Origin: an uncultured Bacteroidota bacterium
Lineage (GTDB): Bacteria > Bacteroidota > Bacteroidia > 2-12-FULL-35-15
Reading direction: 5' to 3'
Assembly: GCA_903926385.1 (NCBI GenBank)
Contig: CAIYIS010000030.1
Coordinates: 1 to 41,689, forward strand
DNA: 41,689 nt
Made by a program: the position numbers and the translations under genes. The notes beneath the pieces are model-generated. The model was not told the origin of the DNA, did no database searches, and worked only from the letters and a program-made list of their open reading frames with translations. Of this stretch, positions 1 through 8,249 are shown one piece after another; positions within the stretch are counted from its first letter, which is position 1; each line of letters begins with the position of its first letter.

Positions 1-1
1 C

Positions 2-502
2 TACGATAGCAGTGGGGTGTGTCTAGGAGTAAAGAATATTGGGCAGAATTTTGGACAGGCGAATGGTACAGGAGTTTGTTCAGATGGTAATTCGTTTTGG
101 GTTACAGGTACATTTTCAAGCAATACAGTTACTATTGGCAGCACTACTCTTACTCGTTATGGAAATAACAATGGTTACACAGGTGATATTTTTACTGCCA
201 AATGTGCTGAAATAACAAAGCTAGATGATAAAATGTTAAGCGGTAGCACTAAGAATACCTTAACTATTTATGCCAACCCCAACAAAGGCATATGCAATAT
301 AACAGTGCCTCAAGATTTACTACATGAAGAAAACCTTGTATTAAAAATATATGATACAAACGGTAAACTTATACAACAACAACCTGTGCAAGTAGACCAA
401 GAAAAAGTAAAAATTAATATAGAAGCAGAAGCTACAGGGATATATAATGTAACATTGGGTAATAAGAATAAGGTGTATAGTGGAAAGATAGTGTTTGAGT
501 AA
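2..502 (+). CDS. C-terminal part of T9SS-secreted protein (5' truncated by window edge)
   Basis: The frame is open to the left edge, so the GTG at 17 is not a convincing start and only the last ~166 residues are visible. The N-terminal visible part (FWVTGTFSSNTVTIGSTTLT followed by GDIFTAKCA) resembles the repeat of SBBP/beta-propeller-type surface proteins common in Bacteroidota. The last ~80 residues look like a T9SS type A sorting domain: YANPNKG opening, a KIYDTNGKLI strand, a TGIYNV strand and a terminal KIVFE. Such proteins are exported by Sec, cross the outer membrane by T9SS and are attached or released. The substrate or role of the mature protein cannot be seen. A hairpin terminator follows about 30 bp after the stop. 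Confidence 0.8.
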   Translation, partial: YDSSGVCLGVKNIGQNFGQANGTGVCSDGNSFWVTGTFSSNTVTIGSTTLTRYGNNNGYTGDIFTAKCAEITKLDDKMLSGSTKNTLTIYANPNKGICNITVPQDLLHEENLVLKIYDTNGKLIQQQPVQVDQEKVKINIEAEATGIYNVTLGNKNKVYSGKIVFE

Positions 503-530
503 AGGAAATTATAAATTATAAATGAAAACT

Positions 531-559
531 CCGAGCAGAAATGTTCGGGGCTTTTTTTT
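531..559 (+). terminator. Rho-independent terminator with GAAA tetraloop
   Basis: A 7-bp stem (CCGAGCA / TGTTCGG) closes a GAAA loop and is followed by a run of T. It lies about 30 bp after the stop of the truncated secreted-protein gene. Confidence 0.8.
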
Positions 560-565
560 GTCACC

Positions 566-718
566 TCTCCCCAGCCCCTCTCCGTAAGAGAGGGAGAGAA
601 ACGTGAAGGTAGGGGAGGAAAATGTCACCCCTACGGGGTTTTGAGAGGTGGTGGAGATTTAATTTACCACGGGTTTCACCCGTGGCTACCAACATGTCAC
701 CCCTACGGGGTTGGAAGT
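566..718. repeat. Cluster of short intergenic palindromes (REP-like)
   Basis: This gene-free stretch holds four small palindromes in a row: 576-594 (CCCTCTC/GAGAGGG), 627-639 (ACCCC-tac-GGGGT), 667-685 (CCACGGG-ttt-CACCCGTGG type) and 699-711 (ACCCC-tac-GGGGT again). The 18-bp string around the second and fourth palindromes (623-640 and 695-712) is an exact direct repeat 72 bp apart. Similar GC-rich palindromes are, from memory, dispersed in environmental Bacteroidota genomes; their mobility mechanism is not evident here. Confidence 0.7.
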
Positions 719-722
719 AAGC

Positions 723-750
723 TCTGGGCAGAAATGTTCGGAGTTTTTTT
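723..750 (+). terminator. Second terminator-like hairpin, near copy of the one at 531
   Basis: The stem CTCTGGGCA / TGTTCGGAG again closes a GAAA loop and is followed by seven T. The right arm and loop match the 531-559 terminator. No gene directly precedes it, so it may be a duplicated copy carried along with the palindrome cluster. Confidence 0.6.
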
Positions 751-776
751 CATGCTTACTTAAAGGTAACAAAGAA

Positions 777-1030
777 AGAGGCGCTGACTAACTGCACCCG
801 ATAGAAGAGGAAAGCCCGAAGTGTGCAGGCATAAGCGGGGGCGGACTTGGAACGGATAGCGGGAGAGAGGACTACGAAAACAGATAAGGATGGTGCCCTA
901 ATGATTGGCGATTGTTGATTGATTATTGTTGATTGCCTAATGCTAAATTGCCCAATTGATGAATTGCCTACTGCCAAATTGCCTAATTGCCTAATTGCCT
1001 ACTGCCGAATTGTAGAATTGACAAATTGAA
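777..1030. repeat. Non-coding stretch: conserved-looking GC-rich element plus AATTGCCTA-type short repeats
   Basis: From 781 to about 870 there is an unusually GC-rich segment (around GGGGGCGGACTTGGAACGGA) that resembles, from memory, an intergenic element found in many Bacteroidota genomes. From about 925 to 1025 follows low-complexity sequence built from imperfect copies of AATTGCC(TA) with CTACTGCC variants. Frames crossing it show no protein-like composition. No promoter or RNA gene was recognised. Confidence 0.55.
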
Positions 1031-1045
1031 CTTGAAACCCGAAAC

Positions 1046-1450
1046 TTAATACGCCAAAGAACTATTATGTTCGTTAACTCTTTCGGTAAGCCAGTTGAGA
1101 GCGGCATCGGGGTCGGAGAAGAGGCGAGTGGGAGAGGAGGGTTTGTTGAACTTGATAAGGAAATTGGCGATAAGTTTATTGGGCAGGGAATCGACAATGA
1201 TGGCCATAGCAATGAGCGGTTTTTGCCGGTCGGGGTGAGAGGAATAGGCTCTGCTTTCGGGGGTATCGGAGGCATGCACGCGAGCATCGACCAGGGTGGC
1301 GTATTTATGTCCCTGAGCAAGTTGTAAGATGGCCGTAAAATTATGTTGAGACTGGAGTAAATCTATTTCGGCATCTTCTTTAATTTTAACCAAAATAATA
1401 TCGGGACGGATGTACGAAAAAGTGGCTGTTTGAGTAGAAATGACGGTCAT
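1046..1450 (-). CDS. Small conserved protein, possible STAS/SpoIIAA-like fold
   Basis: A 134-residue soluble protein. The N-terminal pattern of a strand (ATFSYIRPDIILVKIKEDAEI), a helix, then a strand with ATLVDARV resembles small STAS/SpoIIAA-like proteins frequent in Bacteroidota, in which short strands alternate with helices. No catalytic residues can be named. The ATG start fits an exact -7 promoter box on the minus strand at 1506-1513 with a TTTG (-33) 19 bp further upstream. It stands alone between the repeat region and the divergent polysaccharide operon. Overlapping frames on the other strand look like shadows. The family assignment is from pattern memory only. Confidence 0.6.
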   Translation of the reverse strand: MTVISTQTATFSYIRPDIILVKIKEDAEIDLLQSQHNFTAILQLAQGHKYATLVDARVHASDTPESRAYSSHPDRQKPLIAMAIIVDSLPNKLIANFLIKFNKPSSPTRLFSDPDAALNWLTERVNEHNSSLAY

Positions 1451-1505
1451 GGTGATGTATTGAGTATTGTAACGATTAAGTTAACTTAGTTTTCGATTAA
1501 GCGTC

Positions 1506-1536
1506 CAAAAGTAATTATATGATTTAAAACTGCAAA
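1506..1536 (-). promoter_or_regulatory. Bacteroidota promoter (-7 TACTTTTG, -33 TTTG)
   Basis: On the minus strand TACTTTTG (1506-1513) matches TAnnTTTG exactly and a TTTG (1533-1536) sits 19 bp upstream, the expected spacing. It would give a ~50-nt leader for the gene starting at 1450. Confidence 0.7.
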
Positions 1537-1808
1537 GAAAAAAGGTGGTTTTTTTGTCGATTATTATGGGGAGGGTTGGGGGAATTGGGTACGCGGATAG
1601 AAATGATTGGTTATGATAAAAAGGGTTTATGATTGAATATCTGCGAGACTTAGCGTTTTATCTGGGAGAAAATGAGTTCAACTAAATATTTGTGATTGGT
1701 AAAAAGCGATGAAGCGGTAAGAATTGGGGTGTGGTTTTGATAATTTTTCTACATTTACGAAGTTTAAAAAGCGGCTTGATTGCCGAACATGAAAAGAGAA
1801 ACATTGCT
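1514..1808. other. Upstream region of the polysaccharide operon, no clear element
   Basis: About 300 bp lie between the divergent small gene and the first operon gene. No exact TAnnTTTG was found for the plus strand; the nearest is TACATTTA at about 1749-1756, one base off, roughly 50 bp before the ATG at 1809. No antiterminator or JUMPstart-like element is recognised. Confidence 0.4.
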
Positions 1809-2975
1809 ATGAAAAATACAGAGGAGGCAGGGCTTTTGGGTCATCTTCCGAAAATAGATATAATGAGGGCCGTGGCCATAATGGTGGTGTTTGCGGTGCA
1901 TGCGCTAACGGGGCTAATACCTAATTATGGGGATTACAGCTATGGGGCCAATGGTTTGCTGGAACTGAACGGGGTGAAGAGTGTGTTGCTTAATCTGAAT
2001 CCGCTGGCATTCGGGTGGTCGAGCATACATTTGTTTTTGCTTATCAGCGGATTTGGGATACATCTTGGATACCTGCGCAGTGAGGGCAGTTTTAGCGCAC
2101 GAAAATTTTTTAACAAACGTTTTTGGAGGGTGTATCCTCCTTATTTGTTGATTTTATTATTTATGTGTGTGTTCAGGCGGGGCATAGTGTATTACTTTTT
2201 TACAAAAGAAGGTATGACAGACTTTGTGTCGCATTTGTTTCTGGTTAATAATTTTTCGAACACTACATTTTTCACTATTGATGGTACGTTCTGGAGTTTG
2301 GCAGCCGAAGTGCAACTGTATTTGCTGTATCCGTTGTTTCGCTATTCGAATGCAAGAGTGGGGGTAAAGAAAACGTTTTTGTGGATATTCGGTATGTCGA
2401 TGGCTTTGCAGTTGATAGGGGTGGCTACTAATAATTACGGGCCGGTTAATTTTGCTTACGATTGGTCGCCATTTAAATTCTGGTTTGTGTGGGCCGCAGG
2501 GGCATGGTTAGCCGAAAGCTATCATAATCAGAAACGAGTGTTTGGCAACAAAGGCTTGATGTGGACATTGGGATTGCTGGCTATACTAACCGTTTCGAAG
2601 TGTTTTTCGATGACACAGTATTTTCAAACGTACATTGCCACCTTTATGTGGATGGCATTTTTTGAATGGTTTGTTACTACCGAAAAAATAAAAGCTACGG
2701 GTTGGATAGCAAAAGTGCTTATTTCGGTGGGATTGTGCAGTTACAGTATGTACCTTATTCATTTGCCTTACCTGAGGCAGATGATGTCGCTCTTCAGCAT
2801 TAATCCATATCCCGACCATTCGGGGCTTGTAAAATATGTGGATTTGCTGGTTAAACCAGCGGTGGCGTTTGTGATTTTGTATTTGATTTCGTATTCCATG
2901 TATATTTTGATTGAGCAAAAATCAATAGCTATTGGTCAGCAATTGCGCAAGCGAAAAGCTCTCCGTGAAAAGTAA
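1809..2975 (+). CDS. Acyltransferase 3 family membrane protein
   Basis: A 388-residue polytopic membrane protein of the acyltransferase-3 (OafA/OPG-C-like) family, which transfers acyl groups (often acetyl) from the cytosol onto extracytoplasmic glycans. The family start motif is present: KIDIMRAVAIMVVFAVHA with R20 and the catalytic-type H31 in the first helix. The mid-protein DGTFWSLAAEVQLYLLYPLF motif is also typical. About ten hydrophobic segments are visible. I chose the ATG at 1809 rather than an in-frame GTG at 1731, because the family motif then lies near the N-terminus as usual. It is the first gene of the polysaccharide operon and lies 6 bp before the next gene. Confidence 0.9.
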   Translation: MKNTEEAGLLGHLPKIDIMRAVAIMVVFAVHALTGLIPNYGDYSYGANGLLELNGVKSVLLNLNPLAFGWSSIHLFLLISGFGIHLGYLRSEGSFSARKFFNKRFWRVYPPYLLILLFMCVFRRGIVYYFFTKEGMTDFVSHLFLVNNFSNTTFFTIDGTFWSLAAEVQLYLLYPLFRYSNARVGVKKTFLWIFGMSMALQLIGVATNNYGPVNFAYDWSPFKFWFVWAAGAWLAESYHNQKRVFGNKGLMWTLGLLAILTVSKCFSMTQYFQTYIATFMWMAFFEWFVTTEKIKATGWIAKVLISVGLCSYSMYLIHLPYLRQMMSLFSINPYPDHSGLVKYVDLLVKPAVAFVILYLISYSMYILIEQKSIAIGQQLRKRKALREK

Positions 2976-2981
2976 TACCCG

Positions 2982-4193
2982 ATGAAAAAGACGATTTGTT
3001 TATTAACGGCTGAGTATCCTTATGGAAAATCAGAAAGTTTCATTGAAAATGAAATAGAGGTATTGCAAACCAAGTTTGAAAAGGTGCTTATAATGCCTCA
3101 CACCTCGCAACGCAGCGAGAAAAGAGCCTTGCCCACTAATGCCGAACAGCACGACCTGATTAATCATAGAGCGGATATGAATACACGAAAATTACTGGTG
3201 AGTAATTTATTTTTTATTGTGTGGGTGCTGTTAATCGAACTGTGGCATTGCCCACGGTCGTGGTATTTTCTTAAAAATATACGTTATTTTAATTCTCTTC
3301 TTATTAGAGCTATTTACGATTCGGAAAAAATTAAGGAGTTGATTAAACAAACGGGAGAAGGAATTATTTTTCATTCGTACTGGATGAACGACTGGGCTCT
3401 GGCATTGGCGGTGCTGAAACGCAAGGGGGAGATACCGAAGTTTGTGTTCAGATGCGGAGGATTTGATATATTTGACGAACGCCACAAAGGTAATTTTGTT
3501 CCGTTTCGGCATTTTGTGTACAGTCAAACGGCTGCTGTTTATCCGAATTCGCAATATGGAGAGCACTATATTAAAACCAAGAACTGTTTCCCGGAAAAAG
3601 TAAAACTGCAATACCTGGGCACTAAAAACTACGGGATAAATCAGTTTGACAATAATGCGGTTTTTACCATCGTTTCGTGTTCGAATGTTATTCCCCTCAA
3701 AAGAGTGGACATGATAATAGAAATTCTGAAACATATAAAATTTGAAGTAAAATGGGTGCATTTTGGAGATGGTAAAAGCATGCAGGATATAATTGAAAAG
3801 TCATTACATTTGCCAGCTAATATATGTTGCGAATTAAAAGGTAGGGTAACGAATAAGGCAATCATCGAATATTATCAAACTCATCCGGTTCATTTGTTTA
3901 TTATGACAAGCGAAACAGAGAGTTTGCCGGTGTCGATTCAGGAGGCCATAAGTTTTGGAATACCTGTTATGGCTACAAGTGTGGGAGGTGTGGGAGAAAT
4001 AGTGACAGAGCAAACGGGAATGTTGATAGATGCAAATATAGATGCTGCTTATGCGGCTGAAATGATAACAGAATTTAAATTGAGTGATAAAAACACATCA
4101 GCGTTCAGAAAAGGAGTCAGACTTTTTTGGGAAAAGCATTTTGATGTAGAAAAAAGTATAGCACATTTTTATGATGATTTAATTAGGAAATAG
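2982..4193 (+). CDS. Glycosyltransferase, GT4-like
   Basis: A 403-residue GT-B fold glycosyltransferase, expected to add a sugar from a nucleotide-sugar donor at the cytoplasmic face. The C-terminal domain has the retaining-GT4 signature: TSETESLPVSIQEAISFGIP with the E-x7-E pair (E313, E321), followed by a GGVGEIV loop for the nucleotide. The N-terminal domain begins KKTICLLTAEYPYGKSESFI, a common start of the acceptor domain in this group. It lies 6 bp from the genes on either side, as part of one operon. Donor and acceptor sugars cannot be told. Confidence 0.9.
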   Translation: MKKTICLLTAEYPYGKSESFIENEIEVLQTKFEKVLIMPHTSQRSEKRALPTNAEQHDLINHRADMNTRKLLVSNLFFIVWVLLIELWHCPRSWYFLKNIRYFNSLLIRAIYDSEKIKELIKQTGEGIIFHSYWMNDWALALAVLKRKGEIPKFVFRCGGFDIFDERHKGNFVPFRHFVYSQTAAVYPNSQYGEHYIKTKNCFPEKVKLQYLGTKNYGINQFDNNAVFTIVSCSNVIPLKRVDMIIEILKHIKFEVKWVHFGDGKSMQDIIEKSLHLPANICCELKGRVTNKAIIEYYQTHPVHLFIMTSETESLPVSIQEAISFGIPVMATSVGGVGEIVTEQTGMLIDANIDAAYAAEMITEFKLSDKNTSAFRKGVRLFWEKHFDVEKSIAHFYDDLIRK

Positions 4194-4199
4194 AAAAGC

Positions 4200-5657
4200 A
4201 TGTTGTTTAACTCTTTCAGTTTTTTAGTTTTTTTTCCTCTGGTTACATTGCTGTATTTTATGTCGCCATATAAATACAGGTGGCCGTTACTTCTTATTGC
4301 CAGTTGTGTTTTTTACATGGCATTTATTCCCTATTATATTTTAATTCTGGGTGGCACCATTGTGGTGGATTATTTTGCCGGAATATATATTGAAAGAGCC
4401 GAAAATACACTACAGAAAAAGCAATACTTGATACTAAGTTTGGTTGCAAACATTGGTGTGCTGGCGGTGTTTAAGTATTACAATTTTTTTATTGATAATG
4501 TGAGCGAGGTAATTACTTATTTCGGTTTCGAATCCCCATTGCGTTACCTGGCCATTATACTTCCCATCGGACTTTCGTTTCACACCTTTCAGGCCATGAG
4601 TTATACCATAGAGGTTTATAGAGGTAATCAAAAGGCAGAAATGAATTTTGTTAAATATGCCTTGTATGTAATGTTCTTTCCTCAACTGGTTGCAGGGCCT
4701 ATAGAGCGTCCGCAGGGATTGTTGCCTCAGTTTGAAAGACATTATGATGTAGACTACGACAGAATAGTGGTCGGATTAAAGCAAATGTTGTGGGGGTTCT
4801 TTAAAAAGATAGTGATAGCCGACCGTATTGCTGCCATTGTAAAGCAGGGGTATGGTGATATTGAAAATCATGATGGGTTTTCGATTATGATATTTACTTA
4901 CCTTTTTGCTTTTCAGATTTACTGCGATTTTTCGGGTTATTCGGATATTGCCATAGGAGCCGCAAAGATTTTGGGAATTAATTTGAGAGAAAACTTTCGC
5001 ACACCCTATTTTTCAACTTCAATTAAAGAGTTCTGGCAACGCTGGCACATGTCGCTTTCCACATGGTTCAGAGATTACTTATACATTCCTCTGGGAGGGA
5101 AACGAGTGGGAAGATGGCGTTGGTTTTTTAATTTAACTGTTGTATTTCTTCTTAGTGGTGTTTGGCATGGGGCCAACTGGACATTTGTGGTTTGGGGTGC
5201 ATTACATTGTTTGTATATGATCTCAGGTCACTTTGTTAAAAAGTACTTTGGTTGGTTTTTTATTTCAATTGAAGAACAAAAAAATGTAAAGTCTTATTTA
5301 CTTCAATTTATCAGGGTAATTGTCACTTTTAGTTTGGTTTCTTTTGCGTGGATTTTCTTCAGAGCTACTTCGGTGGACGAAGCGTTGACCATAATAGTTA
5401 AGATATTCACCATGGAGGATTTTATAAATATTAGAAACCTTAGCTTATTTAAGATAAGTGATGCTACTAGTTTTATTGTAACACTAGGCTTGCTTGTTAT
5501 GTTCCTTTCGTCCGATTCGTTTATGGATAAATTACTGAAACAACAGAAAAAGATAAAATACAGATTTGTTAATTATCTGCTTTATGCAAGTGTGCTGGTG
5601 TTTATATTTATTTTCGGGCATTTCTCAGATACTAACTTTATTTATTTTCAATTTTAG
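4200..5657 (+). CDS. MBOAT O-acyltransferase (AlgI/PatA/DltB-like)
   Basis: A 485-residue membrane-bound O-acyltransferase. The N-terminus FNSFSFLVFFPLVTLLYF and the segment FPQLVAGPIERPQ are family hallmarks. So are KEFWQRWHMSLSTWFRDYLY and SGVWHGANWTFVVWG, with the expected catalytic histidine at H323. About eleven hydrophobic helices are visible. AlgI-type MBOATs pass an acyl group from a cytoplasmic donor across the membrane to a periplasmic partner that acylates the polysaccharide. The next gene starts directly after its stop and encodes a plausible SGNH partner, which supports an alginate-type acetylation pair. Confidence 0.95.
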   Translation: MLFNSFSFLVFFPLVTLLYFMSPYKYRWPLLLIASCVFYMAFIPYYILILGGTIVVDYFAGIYIERAENTLQKKQYLILSLVANIGVLAVFKYYNFFIDNVSEVITYFGFESPLRYLAIILPIGLSFHTFQAMSYTIEVYRGNQKAEMNFVKYALYVMFFPQLVAGPIERPQGLLPQFERHYDVDYDRIVVGLKQMLWGFFKKIVIADRIAAIVKQGYGDIENHDGFSIMIFTYLFAFQIYCDFSGYSDIAIGAAKILGINLRENFRTPYFSTSIKEFWQRWHMSLSTWFRDYLYIPLGGKRVGRWRWFFNLTVVFLLSGVWHGANWTFVVWGALHCLYMISGHFVKKYFGWFFISIEEQKNVKSYLLQFIRVIVTFSLVSFAWIFFRATSVDEALTIIVKIFTMEDFINIRNLSLFKISDATSFIVTLGLLVMFLSSDSFMDKLLKQQKKIKYRFVNYLLYASVLVFIFIFGHFSDTNFIYFQF

Positions 5658-6626
5658 ATGCAAGCGAAACGGTTATTGAAAAGTGGTTTGGTTTTTCTGC
5701 TGGTGTTCGCAGTCTTGTATTTTCCTGCATTGGTATTTATGTGTAAGGTTAATTTTAAAAGCAAACCTCTTATTTATAAAACATCTGATATTTATACACT
5801 CAAGGGGGGAAATAGTTATCGTAAATTTAAGGAGTTTGATAAGAATGCCAAGTGCGATTTGATTGTAGTAGGTTCCTCTCACGCTTACCGAGGTTATGAC
5901 CCACGAAATTTCAGTAGTGCCGGAATATCGATGTTTAATTTGGGAACAAGTGCACAAACTCCGCTCAATTCATATATAATAACAAAAAATTATGTTACAA
6001 ATGGAAACTGTAAACTTGTCATTCTGGATGTGTATGACGGAGCGTTCCATAATAACGGGTTTGAATCATCCTCCGATTTGATTCAAAACATTTCGTCAAA
6101 CAAAGCGGCCTTTGAAATGGCCACTTCATATAAGAATCCTCAAATTTTAAATATGCTTGCGCTTCGATTTATAAATTCTTCTTCACCTGTTTTATATCAG
6201 GATTCGCTCTACAAAGGATGTGGTTACAGCGAAAAGAGAGATACCTTAAAATATTCCCTTCCTTTTGATGAATATGAAAACAGGTATTTGCCAAGCGATG
6301 TCCAAATCGAATACCTGGAGAAATTGCTACAGTATTTTACAACTAATAATATTCCTGTCATCATGGTAACAGTGCCTTTTCCAAAGGAGAAAATTGTGGA
6401 ACAGCATATTATTTATAGTAAAATATTTACTGAAATGGCTTTGAAATATAAAGTACAGTATTTGGACTATTCTTTCAATAACAATTTTAATTCGAAAACA
6501 CATTTTTACGATTCTCATCATCTTAATCAGTCAGGGGTAAACTTATTTAATAAGATATTTTTGGATGATTTAGATAAGATGGATATTCTGAAAAAGCTGC
6601 ATGTTGGAGCAGTATCGCGTGAATAA
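5658..6626 (+). CDS. SGNH-hydrolase-like periplasmic acyltransferase partner of the MBOAT
   Basis: A 322-residue protein with one N-terminal membrane anchor (residues ~8-29) and an extracytoplasmic domain. The motif VVGSSHAYRGYDP (serine at 73/74) and a late D285-S-H-H pair fit an SGNH serine esterase/transferase triad as in DltD/AlgX-like partners. ATG follows the MBOAT stop with no gap, so the two are probably translationally coupled and act together: MBOAT exports the acyl group and this protein places it on the glycan. Which serine is catalytic and what the acceptor is remain inference. Confidence 0.75.
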   Translation: MQAKRLLKSGLVFLLVFAVLYFPALVFMCKVNFKSKPLIYKTSDIYTLKGGNSYRKFKEFDKNAKCDLIVVGSSHAYRGYDPRNFSSAGISMFNLGTSAQTPLNSYIITKNYVTNGNCKLVILDVYDGAFHNNGFESSSDLIQNISSNKAAFEMATSYKNPQILNMLALRFINSSSPVLYQDSLYKGCGYSEKRDTLKYSLPFDEYENRYLPSDVQIEYLEKLLQYFTTNNIPVIMVTVPFPKEKIVEQHIIYSKIFTEMALKYKVQYLDYSFNNNFNSKTHFYDSHHLNQSGVNLFNKIFLDDLDKMDILKKLHVGAVSRE

Positions 6627-6657
6627 TTCCATAAATATTATTTTAATACATTGACAT

Positions 6658-8196
6658 TTGAAGTCTGTTTTATATTTTAGTTTGTTGCTTGTTGCTGCGC
6701 TTGTTTTGAGGCTCTATGCTGTTTTTGAACTAAAGAAAGGTTTTTCGAATGATGAAAGCGTTACCTATTTGACTGCAACTGGTAATCAAGTCCGATATGC
6801 TAATCTTGCTAATCCTGATTCTATTTACCTAAATTCAGTTATGAAGACGAATGTATGGAAGGATTGTTATATCTCTCATCCAAAATTTTGTTTTAATAAA
6901 ATTGCTTCCGGGCTTTCGCATTATGATATTCACCCTCCATTGTATTTTTGGTTGATGCATATTTTTGTTTTACTTTTTGGATTGCATCTCTACACCGGCT
7001 TGATTTTGAATTTGCTTATTAGCGTGCTAACGCTGTTTGCGCTTTACAAATTAGCTCTGTATGTGTTTAACGATACTTCACAATCACTATTGGTATGTAC
7101 TATTTGGTTTTTGAGTCCTGCTGTGGTGCAGATGGATTTAGAAGCAAGGCATTATCAGTTGTTCGCATTGTTCAGTATTCTGGTGAGTTATTCGGCTCTT
7201 ATAATTTTAAATAATAGAAAGACGGATAAAAAAAATCTTTTCCTACTTGTGCTTTATTCTACTCTTGGATTGCTTACTCATTATTATTTTTCTTTTGTCC
7301 TTTCAGGTTTGTTTGTTTTATTTCTTATTCGATTTAAGCTTACACGAATTACTTTTCAATTAGCATTTTCATTCTTGCTTAGTTACGGCCTTTTTATATT
7401 GATATTTTCTGATTTTATTACTTTTATAAAGGGCTATTTTTCGAATAAAGGAAGCGTGCGTCATGCTCACGAATTCCAGTCGCTTATTGATAAAATCAAG
7501 ACTCAACTTTATGCCACGCTCGATTTTGGATCATTTGGACACCTGATTAAGTATGTTTATCTGTTGCTGCTAATTCTCCTAATCGGTGCAGTAATCAATA
7601 AGATTGTAAAGAAGAAATTATTTGGTTCTTTCTTATCAATGAAGAATATTCATATTATTATCATACTCTTTTTATGGAATTCGCTTTTTACTGTCCTGTT
7701 TTATATGGCTAATGTAAGTCCAAATCAGGCCGTAGGCGAGCAGTACTATTCGTACATTTGGCCATTTTTTGCTATTATTCTTGTTTATGCTATTAGTTTT
7801 TTGAACATCTCCGTTTGGATTACCTATTCTTATATGCTGTTACTTTTTGTTTTTTGTTTTCAATCAATTAAGCATAGCGATTATTTGCATTCTGAGATTC
7901 CTTCGAGCTGGTATGATGAGGCAAATAAATCAGATTTAATAGTTATCGATTCATACGACCGTTGTATGTTACCAAGAATATTGTACTTTATTAATAATGA
8001 AAAGGATATCTTTGTTGGAGATATTCATAAATTGAAGGATCCAGAATCATATAATAATATCGTTGTAATGTATTTGATTAAGAAAAGTAATAATCATCAG
8101 GAGCAGTTTAACCTACCGTTTCATGTGTTGAATGGAACAGAGAAATACTCTGATACCGATAAAGATTTTTATTTTATTGATTCGTATGTCAAGTGA
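6658..8196 (+). CDS. GT-C glycosyltransferase, family 39/ArnT-like membrane protein
   Basis: A 512-residue integral membrane protein with ~10-11 hydrophobic helices. The first loop after helix 1 carries SNDESV (D32, E33), the acidic pair of polyprenyl-phosphate-sugar-dependent GT-C enzymes. Further on, the YDIHPPLYFWLMH motif is typical of GT39/ArnT relatives. Such enzymes use lipid-linked sugars and act on the periplasmic side. The start is taken as TTG at 6658: an in-frame stop lies two codons upstream, and any later ATG would remove the first helix and the acidic motif. It follows the SGNH gene by 31 bp. It could glycosylate the polysaccharide, a lipid or a protein. Confidence 0.8.
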   Translation: MKSVLYFSLLLVAALVLRLYAVFELKKGFSNDESVTYLTATGNQVRYANLANPDSIYLNSVMKTNVWKDCYISHPKFCFNKIASGLSHYDIHPPLYFWLMHIFVLLFGLHLYTGLILNLLISVLTLFALYKLALYVFNDTSQSLLVCTIWFLSPAVVQMDLEARHYQLFALFSILVSYSALIILNNRKTDKKNLFLLVLYSTLGLLTHYYFSFVLSGLFVLFLIRFKLTRITFQLAFSFLLSYGLFILIFSDFITFIKGYFSNKGSVRHAHEFQSLIDKIKTQLYATLDFGSFGHLIKYVYLLLLILLIGAVINKIVKKKLFGSFLSMKNIHIIIILFLWNSLFTVLFYMANVSPNQAVGEQYYSYIWPFFAIILVYAISFLNISVWITYSYMLLLFVFCFQSIKHSDYLHSEIPSSWYDEANKSDLIVIDSYDRCMLPRILYFINNEKDIFVGDIHKLKDPESYNNIVVMYLIKKSNNHQEQFNLPFHVLNGTEKYSDTDKDFYFIDSYVK

Positions 8197-8249
8197 TTAC
8201 AGGCTTGACTTAAATAAGAATGATTAATATGAAAGGCAAGAATTGAATT

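Noticed and set aside
991-1327. Plus- and minus-strand frames overlapping the small gene at 1046-1450
   Set aside because: The frame at 1046-1450 has a promoter and a protein-like pattern; the others are proline- or glycine-rich shadows.
1731-1808. N-terminal extension of the first acyltransferase from a GTG at 1731
   Set aside because: It would add 26 residues before the conserved motif, which normally lies close to the N-terminus, and the ATG at 1809 has a better context.
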